Assembly (NCBI RefSeq): GCF_009758415.1
Contig: NZ_WQRF01000002.1
Span: 186,001-250,000 of the forward strand
DNA length: 64,000 nucleotides
Direction: 5' to 3'
From: Devosia marina
GTDB lineage: Bacteria; Pseudomonadota; Alphaproteobacteria; Rhizobiales; Devosiaceae
Each line of letters begins with the position of its first letter. The first letter of the stretch is position 1. The notes below the pieces were generated by a model, which saw only the letters and a list, made by a program, of their open reading frames with translations, was not told where the DNA came from and did not search any database. A program made the position numbers and the translations under genes. Shown here piece after piece: positions 1 through 9,800 of this stretch.

Positions 1-734
1 CCCGGTCCCGCGCCATTGAGGATCTGATCGAGGACGATGCGGTCAAGGCGGTTGTCGTGACGATCAATTCGCCTGGCGGCACCACGGCGGGTGGAGAAGA
101 GCTCTATGAGGATTTACGGCGCCTGTCGGCCGCCAAGCCGGTGGTCTCGACCATAGACGAGCTGGGCGCCTCGGCGGCCTATATGACGGCCATCGGCACG
201 GACCGGATTTTTGCCCGGCGGCTGTCCATCGTGGGATCGATCGGCGTGCTCTATCAGCATGTCAATGCCGGCAAACTGCTCGACACGATCGGGATCGATT
301 TCGACAAGGTGGCCTCGGGTCCCTTGAAGGCCGAGCCGGACTTTGACGAACCGCTGAGCGGGGCGCCGCGTGCCTCGATTGCCGAGCTGGTCGAAGACAG
401 CTTTGCCTGGTTCGTCGATATTGTTGCCGAGCGCCGGGGGCTGAGCCGCGCCGAAGCGCTGGCGCTGGCCGATGGACGCATCGTGACCGGGCGGGTCGGG
501 GTCGAGGCCGGGCTGATCGATGCCATTGGGGCGCAGCACGAGGCGCTCGACTGGCTTGAGGCCGAGCACGGGATCGATCCGGAGACCCCGATCGTTACCG
601 TCTGGCCGACAGAGCAGAACGAGCTGCATTGGATCGCGGACCTGTTGGGCAATTCGGCCCGGACGCTTCTGGGATTTTCGGGCGAAACTCCTGTGATGCT
701 TGACGGTTTGGTCTCGCTTTGGCAGGTTGAATAG
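1..734 (+). CDS. sppA: Signal peptide peptidase SppA, C-terminal part (5' end outside window)
   Basis: This is the C-terminal part of a membrane-bound serine protease of the SppA (S49) family, which degrades cleaved signal peptides. The reading frame is open from base 3, so the true start lies before the window. The fragment shows the oxyanion region INSPGG, the nucleophile Ser in GASAAYM (codon 171-173), and the general-base Lys in SGPLKAEP (codon 327-329). These lie 52 residues apart, which matches the Ser/Lys dyad spacing of the short bacterial SppA form. ihfB follows 39 bases downstream in the usual rhizobial order. Family assignment is secure. The length and the N-terminal membrane anchor cannot be judged here. 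Confidence 0.93.
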   Translation, partial: RSRAIEDLIEDDAVKAVVVTINSPGGTTAGGEELYEDLRRLSAAKPVVSTIDELGASAAYMTAIGTDRIFARRLSIVGSIGVLYQHVNAGKLLDTIGIDFDKVASGPLKAEPDFDEPLSGAPRASIAELVEDSFAWFVDIVAERRGLSRAEALALADGRIVTGRVGVEAGLIDAIGAQHEALDWLEAEHGIDPETPIVTVWPTEQNELHWIADLLGNSARTLLGFSGETPVMLDGLVSLWQVE

Positions 735-773
735 ACCCCCAGCGAGGGGCAGGGGTGGACACCGGAGCCTTTG

Positions 774-1055
774 ATGATCAAGTCTGAACTTGTCGAGAAG
801 CTCGCCGCGGAGAACCCGCATCTGTTTCAGCGTGATATCGAGAACATCGTCAATGCGATCCTCGACGAGATCGGGGATGCGATGGCCCGGGGCGACCGGG
901 TGGAGTTGCGCGGCTTCGGCGCCTTTTCGGTCAAGAACCGCCCGGCCCGTGTCGGACGCAATCCGCGCACTGGCGAACAGGTCGATGTGGGCGAAAAGTA
1001 CGTGCCGCAGTTCAAGGCCGGCAAGGAAATCCGCGAGCGGCTGAACCGCTCCTGA
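774..1055 (+). CDS. ihfB: Integration host factor subunit beta
   Basis: This 93-residue protein is the beta subunit of IHF, the heterodimeric DNA-bending nucleoid protein used in recombination, replication and promoter architecture. It shows the family start [10 protein letters not shown], the ELRGFGAF strand and the DNA-contact arm around [13 protein letters not shown]. The ATG at 774 is preferred over an adjacent TTG at 771 because GGAG at 763-766 sits 7 bases ahead of it. It lies between sppA and a LapA-domain gene, the normal alphaproteobacterial neighbourhood. HU would usually lack this N-terminus and context, so IhfB is the better call. Confidence 0.95.
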   Translation: MIKSELVEKLAAENPHLFQRDIENIVNAILDEIGDAMARGDRVELRGFGAFSVKNRPARVGRNPRTGEQVDVGEKYVPQFKAGKEIRERLNRS

Positions 1056-1113
1056 TTTTTCCGAAACGGCGCAAGAAAGGATCGGAGCCTGCTGGCTCCA
1101 GTGGAAGCCTATA

Positions 1114-1476
1114 ATGGTCAACAAAATTGTCGGCTGGCTCGTCCTGGTCCCCCTGTGCGCGGTACTGATTGCCTTTGCGCTGGCCAATCGCCAGCTTGTG
1201 GCGGTCAATCTCAATCCCTTTGCCGCCCCCGCCGATGCGAGCGCGGCCGGCTACGGCATTCCGCTTTTCGTGGTTCTCTATGTCGTTCTGCTGATCGGCG
1301 TGCTGCTGGGCGGCACGGCGAGCTGGTTCGCGCAAGGGGCGCATCGCCGCCGCGAACGGCACTGGCGCCGCGAGGCCCAGCATCTGAGCGAAGAGCTTGA
1401 TGCCATGCGCAAAGGCAGTGGCGAGACCCGCAAGGGCCCCATGGCCGAAGTCGATGACCTGCTGGAACTGCGATGA
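1114..1476 (+). CDS. LapA-domain (DUF1049) inner-membrane protein
   Basis: This 120-residue protein has two hydrophobic helices (about 5-25 and 47-70) separated by a short polar loop. A basic, charged tail follows (RRRERHWRREAQ onward) that could form a coiled coil in the cytoplasm. This is the layout of the LapA/DUF1049 family, linked in Escherichia coli to lipopolysaccharide assembly. The link in this organism is not shown by the sequence. It sits between ihfB and trpF, where rhizobia commonly carry such a gene. Confidence 0.8.
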   Translation: MVNKIVGWLVLVPLCAVLIAFALANRQLVAVNLNPFAAPADASAAGYGIPLFVVLYVVLLIGVLLGGTASWFAQGAHRRRERHWRREAQHLSEELDAMRKGSGETRKGPMAEVDDLLELR

Positions 1477-1533
1477 AGGACGGCGCAGTGCGGCTTGACC
1501 ATTTAGTCCCGTCCCTTTGAGCCACCACCGACT

Positions 1534-2181
1534 ATGGCCGATCCACTGATCGTCAAAATCTGCGGCATCAAGACCCATGACCTGCTCGACGCGACCATCG
1601 CGGCCGGCGCGGACATGGTGGGCTTCATGCATTTTCCACGTTCGCCGCGTCACGTGTCCATCGATGAGCTGGGCGGGCTGATCTCGGCCGCGCGCGGCCG
1701 TATCGAAAGCTGTGTTGTGCTGGTCAATCCGGATAATTCCAGCGTGGCCGAAGTGGCCGCATTGGGGCCGGACTGGATCCAGCTCCATGGCCCGGAAACA
1801 CCGCATCGCGTCGAAGCCATCCGCGCCGAGGCCGGGGTGGAAATCATCAAGGCGCTGCCCATCGGGTCAGCGGAGGATATTGCTCAGGTGGCTGCCTTTG
1901 CCGAGGTTGCCGACCGCATCTTGCTCGACGCCAAGCCGCCCAAAGGCGCCGATCGGCCCGGTGGGCTGGGTGAAAGCTTTGACTGGCGCCTGCTCGAAGC
2001 GCTTGACCCGTCCATCCCCTTCATGCTTTCCGGGGGCCTGACGCCGGAAAATGTGGCTGAAGCAGTGCGCCAGGTCGGGCCGATGGGGATCGATGCCTCG
2101 TCTGGTCTGGAGACCGCACCGGGCGTCAAGAACACAAAGCTGATCGAAGCGTTCATCCGCAACGCAAGGGCAGCCGTATAG
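1534..2181 (+). CDS. trpF: Phosphoribosylanthranilate isomerase
   Basis: This 215-residue (beta/alpha)8 enzyme converts N-(5-phosphoribosyl)anthranilate to CdRP, the third step of tryptophan synthesis from chorismate. The N-terminal KICGIK motif carries the catalytic Cys (C10). LLDAKPPKG supplies the general-acid Asp region, and [11 protein letters not shown] forms a phosphate-binding turn. It is followed after 44 bases by trpB, giving the separate trpFBA cluster typical of Hyphomicrobiales, where trpE and trpDC map elsewhere. No attenuator-like leader is visible ahead of it. Confidence 0.96.
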   Translation: MADPLIVKICGIKTHDLLDATIAAGADMVGFMHFPRSPRHVSIDELGGLISAARGRIESCVVLVNPDNSSVAEVAALGPDWIQLHGPETPHRVEAIRAEAGVEIIKALPIGSAEDIAQVAAFAEVADRILLDAKPPKGADRPGGLGESFDWRLLEALDPSIPFMLSGGLTPENVAEAVRQVGPMGIDASSGLETAPGVKNTKLIEAFIRNARAAV

Positions 2182-2225
2182 TACCAGGAAGCCGGGTTGT
2201 TCTCGGCACTGGCCGAGAGGATCCA

Positions 2226-3440
2226 ATGGACCGCATCAATTCCCTGCGCAATGGCCCGGACGAGCATGGGCGTTTCGGCATTTACGGCGGACGCTTCGTC
2301 GCCGAAACGCTGATGCCGCTGATCCTGGACCTGGAACGTGAATATCGGGCAGCCAAGCAAGATCCGGCCTATGCGGCCGAGCTCAAGCACTTGGCGACGC
2401 ATTATACCGGCCGCCCCAGCCCGCTCTATTTCGCCGAGCGGCTGACGGCACATCTGGGCGGCGCCAAAGTCTGGTTCAAGCGCGAGGAGCTGAACCATAC
2501 CGGCAGCCACAAGATCAATAATTGCCTGGGGCAGATCCTGCTCGCCAAACGCATGGGCAAGACGCGGGTGATCGCGGAAACCGGAGCCGGCCAGCATGGC
2601 GTGGCCACGGCGACGGTCTGCGCCAAGTTCGACCTGCCCTGCACCATTTTCATGGGCGCGACCGACGTTGAGCGGCAAATGCCCAATGTGCTGCGCATGA
2701 AGATGCTCGGTGCTGAGGTCCGGCCCGTCACCGCCGGCGCCGGTACACTGAAAGACGCGATGAACGAGGCGCTGCGCGACTGGGTCACCAATGTGGATTC
2801 GACCTATTACCTGATCGGCACCGCCGCCGGTCCGCACCCCTATCCGGAAATGGTGCGGGACTTCCAGTCGGTGATCGGCACCGAACTCAAGGAACAGTTC
2901 CGCGAAGCCGAGGGCAAATTGCCCGACGCTGTGGTGGCCTGTGTGGGTGGCGGCTCCAATGCAATTGGCACGTTCCACGCTTTCCTCGACGAACCGGATG
3001 TCGCCATTTATGGCGCCGAGGCGGGCGGGCACGGCATCGAGACCGAGAATGGCCACGCCGCCTCGATGACCGGCGGCCGCCCCGGCGTGCTGCATGGCAA
3101 TCGCACCTATCTGCTGCAGGATGGGGATGGACAGATACTCGAGGGCCATTCGATTTCGGCGGGGCTCGATTATCCCGGCGTCGGACCCGAGCACTCCTAT
3201 CTGCACGATACCAAGCGCGTCACCTATGCGCCGATCACCGACAACGAGGCACTCGACGCCTTCCAGCTTTGCACCAAGATGGAAGGCATCATCCCGGCGC
3301 TTGAAAGCGCGCATGGGCTGGCGCAAGTGATCAAGCTCGCGCCCACCATGCGCAAGGATCAGTCGGTGGTACTTTGCCTTTCGGGCCGCGGCGACAAGGA
3401 CGTGGAAAGCGTTGGCAAGTATCTGGGGCTGCTGAAATAA
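2226..3440 (+). CDS. trpB: Tryptophan synthase beta subunit
   Basis: This 404-residue PLP enzyme condenses indole with serine to give L-tryptophan, acting in an alpha2-beta2 complex with TrpA. The PLP lysine is K96 in [10 protein letters not shown], and the phosphate-binding loop is VGGGSNAIG. The length is normal for the TrpB1 type. Its TAA stop shares a base with the ATG of trpA (TAATG), so the two subunits are likely translationally coupled, which suits a one-to-one complex. Confidence 0.97.
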   Translation: MDRINSLRNGPDEHGRFGIYGGRFVAETLMPLILDLEREYRAAKQDPAYAAELKHLATHYTGRPSPLYFAERLTAHLGGAKVWFKREELNHTGSHKINNCLGQILLAKRMGKTRVIAETGAGQHGVATATVCAKFDLPCTIFMGATDVERQMPNVLRMKMLGAEVRPVTAGAGTLKDAMNEALRDWVTNVDSTYYLIGTAAGPHPYPEMVRDFQSVIGTELKEQFREAEGKLPDAVVACVGGGSNAIGTFHAFLDEPDVAIYGAEAGGHGIETENGHAASMTGGRPGVLHGNRTYLLQDGDGQILEGHSISAGLDYPGVGPEHSYLHDTKRVTYAPITDNEALDAFQLCTKMEGIIPALESAHGLAQVIKLAPTMRKDQSVVLCLSGRGDKDVESVGKYLGLLK

Positions 3441-4264
3441 TGAACACTCGCATCGACCGGCGCTTTGCCGAACTCAAGGCGCAGAACCGTCCCGCTCTGG
3501 CCGCCTATGTGATGGGTGGCGACCCGGACCTGGCAACCAGCCAGGCCATACTGAACGCCCTGCCCCAGGCCGGCGCCGATATTATCGAGCTGGGCCTGCC
3601 CTTTTCCGACCCGATGGCCGATGGGGTTGCGATCCAGATGGGGGCGCAACGGGCGCTGAAGGCCGGGCAGACCTTGCTGGGCGTGCTGGGCATGGTGGAG
3701 GAATTCCGCCGCAAGGACGACACGACGCCGATTGTTCTGATGGGCTATTACAATCCCATCTACATTTTCGGCGTGGAACGCTTCATCGCCGCCGCCAAGC
3801 AGGCAGGAATCGACGGGCTGATCATTGTTGATCTGCCCGCTGAGGAAGATGACGAGCTTTGCATTCCAGCGCTCGAAGCCGGGCTCAACTTCATTCGCCT
3901 GACCACCCCGACCACCGATGACAAGCGCCTGCCAACCGTGTTGGCCAATACGTCAGGCTTTGTCTATTACGTCTCGATGACCGGTATCACCGGCGGAGCG
4001 ATCAAGTCGCGCGGCGCAGTGGGCGAGGCCGTGCAGCGCATCAAGGCGCATACAGAATTGCCGGTGATTGTCGGGTTTGGCATCAAGACTGCCGATGACG
4101 CGGCCGAAATCGGCCGCCATGCCGACGGTATTGCCGTGGGCACGGTGCTGGTCAATGCCGTGGCGACCTCGCTTGAGGACGGCAAGGCAACCGACAAGAC
4201 TGTCGGCGCGGTGCGGGACCTGGTGGCGGAGCTGGCCGGCGGGCTGCAGCGAGCCCGGAGCTAA
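3440..4264 (+). CDS. trpA: Tryptophan synthase alpha subunit
   Basis: This 274-residue TIM barrel cleaves indole-3-glycerol phosphate to indole, which is channelled to TrpB. Catalytic E50 lies in ELGLPFSDP and D61 in PMADG, matching E49/D60 of the enterobacterial enzyme. The start is the ATG that overlaps the trpB stop by one base. An upstream extension would run inside trpB and adds no conserved sequence. It is the last trp gene, and a long imperfect hairpin follows at about 4285-4322. Confidence 0.97.
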   Translation: MNTRIDRRFAELKAQNRPALAAYVMGGDPDLATSQAILNALPQAGADIIELGLPFSDPMADGVAIQMGAQRALKAGQTLLGVLGMVEEFRRKDDTTPIVLMGYYNPIYIFGVERFIAAAKQAGIDGLIIVDLPAEEDDELCIPALEAGLNFIRLTTPTTDDKRLPTVLANTSGFVYYVSMTGITGGAIKSRGAVGEAVQRIKAHTELPVIVGFGIKTADDAAEIGRHADGIAVGTVLVNAVATSLEDGKATDKTVGAVRDLVAELAGGLQRARS

Positions 4265-4284
4265 GAAACCGTAACAGGCGCAAG

Positions 4285-4322
4285 GGGCCGGATTGCCCCG
4301 AAAGGGAGGTGCGATCCGGCCC
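4285..4322. terminator. Hairpin between convergent trpA and a minus-strand gene
   Basis: GGGCCGGAT (4285-4293) and ATCCGGCCC (4314-4322) form a 9-bp stem. The 20-base loop can itself pair CCC with GGG. There is no clean T run on either side, so it may act only as a weak or factor-assisted bidirectional terminator. Confidence 0.45.
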
Positions 4323-4341
4323 GCTGCTACGCGCTGAGCTT

Positions 4342-4785
4342 TTATTGGGCGGTAGGTGTCTCGGCCAAGGGCGCTGCAGCTTCTGCCATCGGGGAGGCGT
4401 CGGGCAAGGTCGTGACGTCGATCTCGGCCAATTGCCGGGCGCAAAGGTTCGCGGCGCCATCGATGGGATCTTCGCGGCCAGCAAAGGTTACCCAGCCGCC
4501 ATCCTCAAGCACGCCGCTGCGGCGGAAACTGCTTTCCTCGGTCAGTGCCACCAGGTTCGCGCGGGCGTCGGGCGCTGCCAGATAGCGGTTGACACAGATT
4601 TCCGCCGCCAGTTGCGCTACTGCCTGCTCGGACGCTGCCTCGGCTCTCTCTTGGGCGGAGCCGCCGGTGACCCAGCCGCCCCAGGTGAAGCCCACAACCA
4701 TGGTGGCCGCTACACAGGCCGCGCAGGACCAGAACAACACCGCCTTGCTTGCCTGAAAATTGCTGAACTTCTCCGAAATCGACAT
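4342..4785 (-). CDS. Hypothetical single-pass membrane protein
   Basis: This 147-residue protein has no recognised family. A short cytoplasmic N-terminus is followed by one hydrophobic helix (about residues 15-37, including VLFWSCAACVAAT), then an Ala/Glu-rich segment and a domain with three cysteines (CVNRYL and LCARQL among them). The tail is Ala/Pro-rich. The start at 4785 is chosen because GGAG lies 9 bases upstream on the minus strand. A TTG five codons earlier overlaps that site. It is convergent with trpA and reads away from accD. Confidence 0.6.
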   Translation of the reverse strand: MSISEKFSNFQASKAVLFWSCAACVAATMVVGFTWGGWVTGGSAQERAEAASEQAVAQLAAEICVNRYLAAPDARANLVALTEESSFRRSGVLEDGGWVTFAGREDPIDGAANLCARQLAEIDVTTLPDASPMAEAAAPLAETPTAQ

Positions 4786-5158
4786 GCGGCACGTCTCCAA
4801 TATTTTGCAACGCGTCGATGATCGCGCGATGAACTATGTTTAAATAGTGTCACGTCGGCGTATGAAACGCGACTGATTTAATTGCTCTAAAATATAATCG
4901 CGAATTGGCGTCTGGATTTATTTTTGATTGAGGCAGTTCAATATTTAGAAGATTTGAAAGTATGGCTGCTGGAGCGATGCGGGGCACGTTCCTTATGATT
5001 TCTTTAACCGCACGATTGCGTGAGAAGGGGCGACAGAAATTTATGCACAGCCCAACGCATCGGCGGCTGGCAGCTTTGCCTCTTCGTCCCCAACTGATAA
5101 GAAATGCCACAATTGACGACTACGTGATCCGAACTGGATCACCGCGAAAGGCCGCGCC
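4786..5158. other. 373-base AT-rich intergenic region
   Basis: Between the divergent hypothetical gene and accD the base composition falls sharply, most clearly from about 4835 to 4975, against GC-rich flanks. It should hold the promoters of both neighbours. The open frames inside it show no family features and no ribosome site, so I call no gene. It contains TTTAGAA at 4944-4950, half of an Irr-type box, but the second half is poor. Confidence 0.6.
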
Positions 5159-6139
5159 ATGAACTGGATCGACAATTTCGTCCGCCCCAAAATCCGTTCC
5201 TTCCTCTCCAACAAGCGGGAGACGCCGGAAAATCTCTGGGTGAAAGACCCCGAATCTGGCGAGATGGTGTTTTACCGCGATCTCGAAGCCAATCAGTGGG
5301 TGGTGCCCAATTCGGGCTACCATATGAAGATCAAGCCGGCCGACCGGCTGGCGACCTTTCTTGACGAGGGCAAATACGATCTGGTGCCGGTGGCGTCCGT
5401 GCCGGTCGATCCGCTGAAATTCCGCGACCAGAAGCGCTATACCGACCGCCTCAAGGAAAACCGGGCCAAGACCGGCCATGAGGACAGCGTGCTGGTGGCG
5501 ACGGGCAAGCTCTATGAGCGCGCCGTCACCGTAGCGATCCAGGACTTCGACTTCATGGGCGGCTCGCTGGGCATGGCGGCGGGACAAGGCATCATTACCG
5601 GCATCGAGACCGCTGCCCGGCTCAAGACCCCGTTCATCCTGTTCGTCTCTTCGGGCGGCGCCCGCATGCAGGAAGGCATTCTGAGCCTGATGCAGATGGC
5701 CCGCACCACCGTTGCCGTGCTGCGCCTGCGCGAGGCGGGCCTGCCGTTCTTCGTGGTGCTGACCAACCCGACCACCGGTGGGGTCACCGCCTCCTATGCG
5801 ATGATTGGCGATGTGCATATTGCCGAGCCGGGCGCCCTGATCGGCTTTGCCGGCCAGCGGGTGATCGAGCAGACCATTCGCGAAAAGCTGCCCAAGGGCT
5901 TCCAGCGCTCGGAATATCTCTATAGCCACGGCATGGTCGACATGGTGGTGCATCGGCACAATCTGCGTTCCACCATCGGGTCGCTGGCGGCCATCCTGAC
6001 CAATGCGCCACCCAATGAGGCGATCACGGCGACCAGCCCCAAGGCGCTGACCGACCAGTCCAGCCTGCGCGATGCGGCCGTTGCCGCCGAAGGCGACGAC
6101 GATCTCGATCCGCCAGCCGCGGCAGCTCACGCCGAATAG
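5159..6139 (+). CDS. accD: Acetyl-CoA carboxylase carboxyltransferase subunit beta
   Basis: This 326-residue protein is the beta subunit of the carboxyltransferase that moves CO2 from biotin to acetyl-CoA, making malonyl-CoA for fatty acids. The crotonase-fold core is clear ([34 protein letters not shown]). The N-terminal region aligns with the E. coli zinc ribbon, but the four Cys ligands are absent: here it reads VKDPESGEM and VVPNSGYH. Rhizobial AccD proteins often lack most of these cysteines, so this is probably a lineage trait. The Ala/Asp-rich tail (about 295-326) is not conserved. folC, the usual next gene in rhizobia as I recall, is missing here. Confidence 0.96.
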   Translation: MNWIDNFVRPKIRSFLSNKRETPENLWVKDPESGEMVFYRDLEANQWVVPNSGYHMKIKPADRLATFLDEGKYDLVPVASVPVDPLKFRDQKRYTDRLKENRAKTGHEDSVLVATGKLYERAVTVAIQDFDFMGGSLGMAAGQGIITGIETAARLKTPFILFVSSGGARMQEGILSLMQMARTTVAVLRLREAGLPFFVVLTNPTTGGVTASYAMIGDVHIAEPGALIGFAGQRVIEQTIREKLPKGFQRSEYLYSHGMVDMVVHRHNLRSTIGSLAAILTNAPPNEAITATSPKALTDQSSLRDAAVAAEGDDDLDPPAAAAHAE

Positions 6140-6196
6140 CGCATGGAGGCAGTTGCGGGCTGGACAGGTCCAGCGCGCAACTGTTCTATCCGGGGC

Positions 6197-6889
6197 ATGA
6201 GTGCTGATGCCCGATTCCCCGATGTTATGCTGCTCGCCGCCGGGCTGGGCACGCGCCTGAAGCCCCTGACCGATACGCTACCCAAGCCGCTGGTGCCGGT
6301 GGGCGGCGTGCCGCTGATCGAGCGCGTCATGGCCAATGCGCGGGCCGAGGGCGCCAAGCGTTTCGCAGCCAATGCGCATTACCGCGCCGACCAATTGCTG
6401 GCCCATTTCGGCGGGCTGCTGAAGGTCAATCGCGAAGAGGTGCTGCTCGACACCGGAGGCGGGGCCAAGGCGGCGCTGCCAATGCTGGCCACGGACCCGT
6501 TTTTCGTGATGAATACTGATGCTTTCTGGCCGGCGGGGAGCGATGCGCCGCTGGCGCGGATGCGGGCACGCCATGAAGACCCGGCCGATATCGTGTTGCT
6601 CTGTGCGCAGCCCGGGCGCGCCAGCGGTTTTGCCCGCAGCCATGATTTCTGCCTCGATCCGATGGGCCGGATCACGCTCGATTATGGAGCGCCGGTGATC
6701 TATGCCGGGGTGGCGCTGATGGGCAAATCTCTCTTTGCCGACACGCCGGATGGCCCTTTTTCGCTCAATCTGCTGTTCGACGCGGCGCTGGCAGACGAGC
6801 GGCTCAAGGGTGTGGTGCTCGACGCGCCCTGGTTCCATGTGGGTGATGCCGAAGGGCTGGCAGCCGCGGAACGGGCGCTCAGCCGATGA
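6197..6889 (+). CDS. Sugar-phosphate nucleotidyltransferase, MurU-like
   Basis: This 230-residue protein is of the NTP-transferase family. It shows the nucleotide-binding signature LAAGLGTRLKPLT and PKPLVPVGG near the N-terminus, then NTDAFW for metal and nucleotide binding. Homologues beside addB in alphaproteobacteria resemble MurU, which uridylates N-acetylmuramate 1-phosphate in a cell-wall recycling route. That substrate is inferred. The start at 6197 gives the normal family N-terminus, while an ATG at 6143 would add an unconserved 18 residues. Its stop overlaps the addB start (ATGA). The kinase partner gene often found upstream is absent. Confidence 0.8.
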   Translation: MSADARFPDVMLLAAGLGTRLKPLTDTLPKPLVPVGGVPLIERVMANARAEGAKRFAANAHYRADQLLAHFGGLLKVNREEVLLDTGGGAKAALPMLATDPFFVMNTDAFWPAGSDAPLARMRARHEDPADIVLLCAQPGRASGFARSHDFCLDPMGRITLDYGAPVIYAGVALMGKSLFADTPDGPFSLNLLFDAALADERLKGVVLDAPWFHVGDAEGLAAAERALSR

Positions 6890-9800
6890 ACCTGTTCACC
6901 ATCGCCCCGCATACGCCCTTCCTGCCCTGTCTGGTTGATGCGGTGATGGATGGGCGGCTGCTGAATGGCTGGGACAGATCAGGGCCGTTCTGGCTGTCGG
7001 ATGTCACCATCATCCTGCCGACCCGACGGGCGCAGGATGAATTGGCCGAGGCCTTTGCCCGCCACCCCGCATTTGGCGGGCTGCTGCCGGACATGCGCAC
7101 CTTTGGCGGCGAGGTGAAGGATGAAGAACCCTTTCTGCCGCCCTTTGACACGGAGGCGGATCCCAAGCCTGCCAGCGCGCTGCGCAGGCGGCTGGTTCTC
7201 TCCGAACTCGTTGCCGCATGGGCCAAGACAGACGAGGGGCGCGAGGCTTTTTCAACCCCGCCGACAGCGGCGGAAATCTTCTCGATGGCCGAATCGCTGG
7301 GGCGGCTGATCGACGATTTGCATATCGAGGAGCGCAGCGCAGCCGATATTCGCGCGCTGGGCGCCGAAATGGCTCTAGAGCTGGGCAATTACTGGCAGCA
7401 GACGCTGAAGTTTCTCGATATTGCGCTTGAGGCCTGGCCGGCCATGCTGGCAACGCAGGACCTGGCGGACCCGGCGGCGCTCCGGCGCAAAAGGCTGGAC
7501 CGGCAGGCCAGGGCCGCGCCGTTCCTGTTTGCGGACCGGCCGGTGATTGCCGCCGGCTCCACCGGCTCGATCCCGGCCACGGCGCGACTGCTCAGGACCA
7601 TTGCGGGACTGCCGCGCGGCTCGGTGGTGCTGCCGGGGCTCGACAGGGCGATGAGCCCGGAGATGCTGGCCGGTTTTGCCGATCCCGACAGCAATCCGCA
7701 TGGCCATCCGCAATATGGGCTGGCGCAATTGCTGGCCAGTTTTGGCGCTGATCTGAGCCAAGTGCAAGAATTGTGCGAGACGGAGAATCCGCGCAGCAAA
7801 CTGGTCAACCTGGCGCTGGCGCCGACCGCCCAGACTGCCCTGTGGCCGGAACAGCGTTTCCCGCTGTCCGCGCTGGATGCAGCGCTTAACGGAGTGTCGA
7901 TCCTGCGGGCCCGCAATGAAGACGAGGAGGCCAGAGCCATTGCGCTGGCTGCTCGTGATGCCCTCGACAGGGAAAAGAGCGTGGGGATTGTGACGCCGGA
8001 CAGCAATCTGGCGCGGCGCATTGCGGCCGAGCTCAAACGCTTCGACATCACCGTCGATGATGCGGCCGGGACACCGCTCTATCATGCCTCGGCGGGGCGG
8101 CTGACGCGGCAATTGCTCAACCTGGTGCAGCACAATTGCGCGGCGGTGGATTTGTTGGCGCTGCTGCGCAATCGCGCCACGACCCTGGGACTGGAGCGCG
8201 GTGCCGTGGTGGCGCTGGCGGATGATATTGATCTGGGGCTGCTGCGTGGGCAGCGCCCGGCTCCGGGCATTGCCGGAATCCGGGCGATGCTGGCGGCGCA
8301 TCTGGGCGGCAAGCTCAAATACCCGGCCCGCAAGCTATCGCCGCAGCGCGGCGACGAAATTGCCGATCTGCTGGACCGGCTCGAAACGGCACTGGCGCCG
8401 CTTCTTGCCCTGATGGGGGCGCGTGAGCTGCCGGCGTCGGCCCTGGCGGGAGCGCTGGGGCAAGCAATGGGGGCGGTCAGCGCCGGGACTCCCCTGCCCG
8501 GCCGGTCTGAATTCGAGACCTGGATCGCCGACATGCAGAGCCTGACCGGCGAGGGGCATCGTTTCGCGCCGCGCGGGCTGGAGGACGTGCTGGCGGCGCT
8601 GATGACCGGGATCGACGTGCGCCAGGCCGGGCTTGAGGAGCGGCGCAGCGATATCGCGATCTGGGGGCAACTCGAGGCGCGGCTGATGAGCCCGGACGTG
8701 TTGATCCTGGGGGCGCTCAACGAAGACAAGTGGCCGGCCACGGCTGATCCCGGTCCCTGGCTGAGCCGCAGCATGCGGCTGGCGGCGGGCCTCGAACCAC
8801 CCGAGCGGCAGCAGGGGCTGGCCGCACATGATTTTGCCCAGGCCATGGGCAATGGGCAGATCGTTCTGGCCTATGCCGAGCGGGTCGGGTCGAGCCCGGC
8901 GCTGTCCTCGCGGTTGATCCAACGGCTCGACGCCTTTATCGGCGAGGGCATGGCCGCGCAATTGCGCGCCCGTGGCGATGTCTGGACCGGCCAGGCAAGG
9001 CGGCTAGACGCCGTATCGCAAGTGGCGCCGGCCCGGCGTCCAGCACCCAACCCGCCCATCGGCGAGAGGCCGCGCAAGCTCTCGGTCACGGAAATCGAGA
9101 CGCTGATGCGCTCGCCCTATGATCTTTATGCCAAGCATGTGCTCAGGCTGAAACCGCTCGACGCGCTGGGCGAAGACCCCGATGCGCGCGAGCGCGGCAC
9201 GATCATTCACGCCATCTTTGCCCGGTTCGTCTTCGAGGAGCGCGATCCGGCGGCGCCCGATGCGCTGGCGCGGCTGATGGAGATTGCCACCGAGGAGTTT
9301 GCCGGGCTCGAAGCCATTGGCGAGCGGCGCGACATCTGGTTGCGGCGCTTTGCGACGGCAGCCGAGCAATTTCTCGATTATGAGCGCGGACGTTCGGCGC
9401 GGGTGGCCAGGCGGCATGCCGAGATTTCGGGGCGCTGGGAGCTGAAGCTGGCAGAGCCCTTTGCCATTACCGGACAGGCTGACCGCGTCGACCTGCTCAG
9501 GGACGGTACGCTGGAAATCCTCGATTTCAAGACCGGCTCGCCCCCCAGCAGCGCGAGCATGAAAGCGTTTGAGGCGCCGCAATTGCCGGTCGAGGCGATG
9601 ATGGCGCTCAATGCGGGCCTGAACGACATTCCCCCCGCCGATACCAGCGCGCTGACCTATATCAAGATCGGGTTGGGGCCCGATGCCTTCAAGCCAAGTG
9701 CCTTTGCCACCGCCGACGGAATGAGCGTGATGGCGGCTGCCGAAGAGGTGTTCCGGCGCGTGCAGCTCCATATCGAGCATTTCCTGATTCACCAGACCGC

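Noticed and set aside
1884..3326. 480-codon frame on the minus strand opposite trpF/trpB (and 114-1214 minus)
   Set aside because: Mirror of conserved trp, ihfB and sppA genes. The translation has no domain features.
4944..4960. Possible second Irr box (TTTAGAA-GAT-TTGAAAG)
   Set aside because: First half perfect, second half matches at only 4 of 7 positions, and it lies about 200 bases from accD. Too weak to call.
4850..5110. 86-codon minus-strand frame in the AT-rich gap before accD
   Set aside because: No ribosome site and no recognisable features. Composition reflects the AT-rich DNA.
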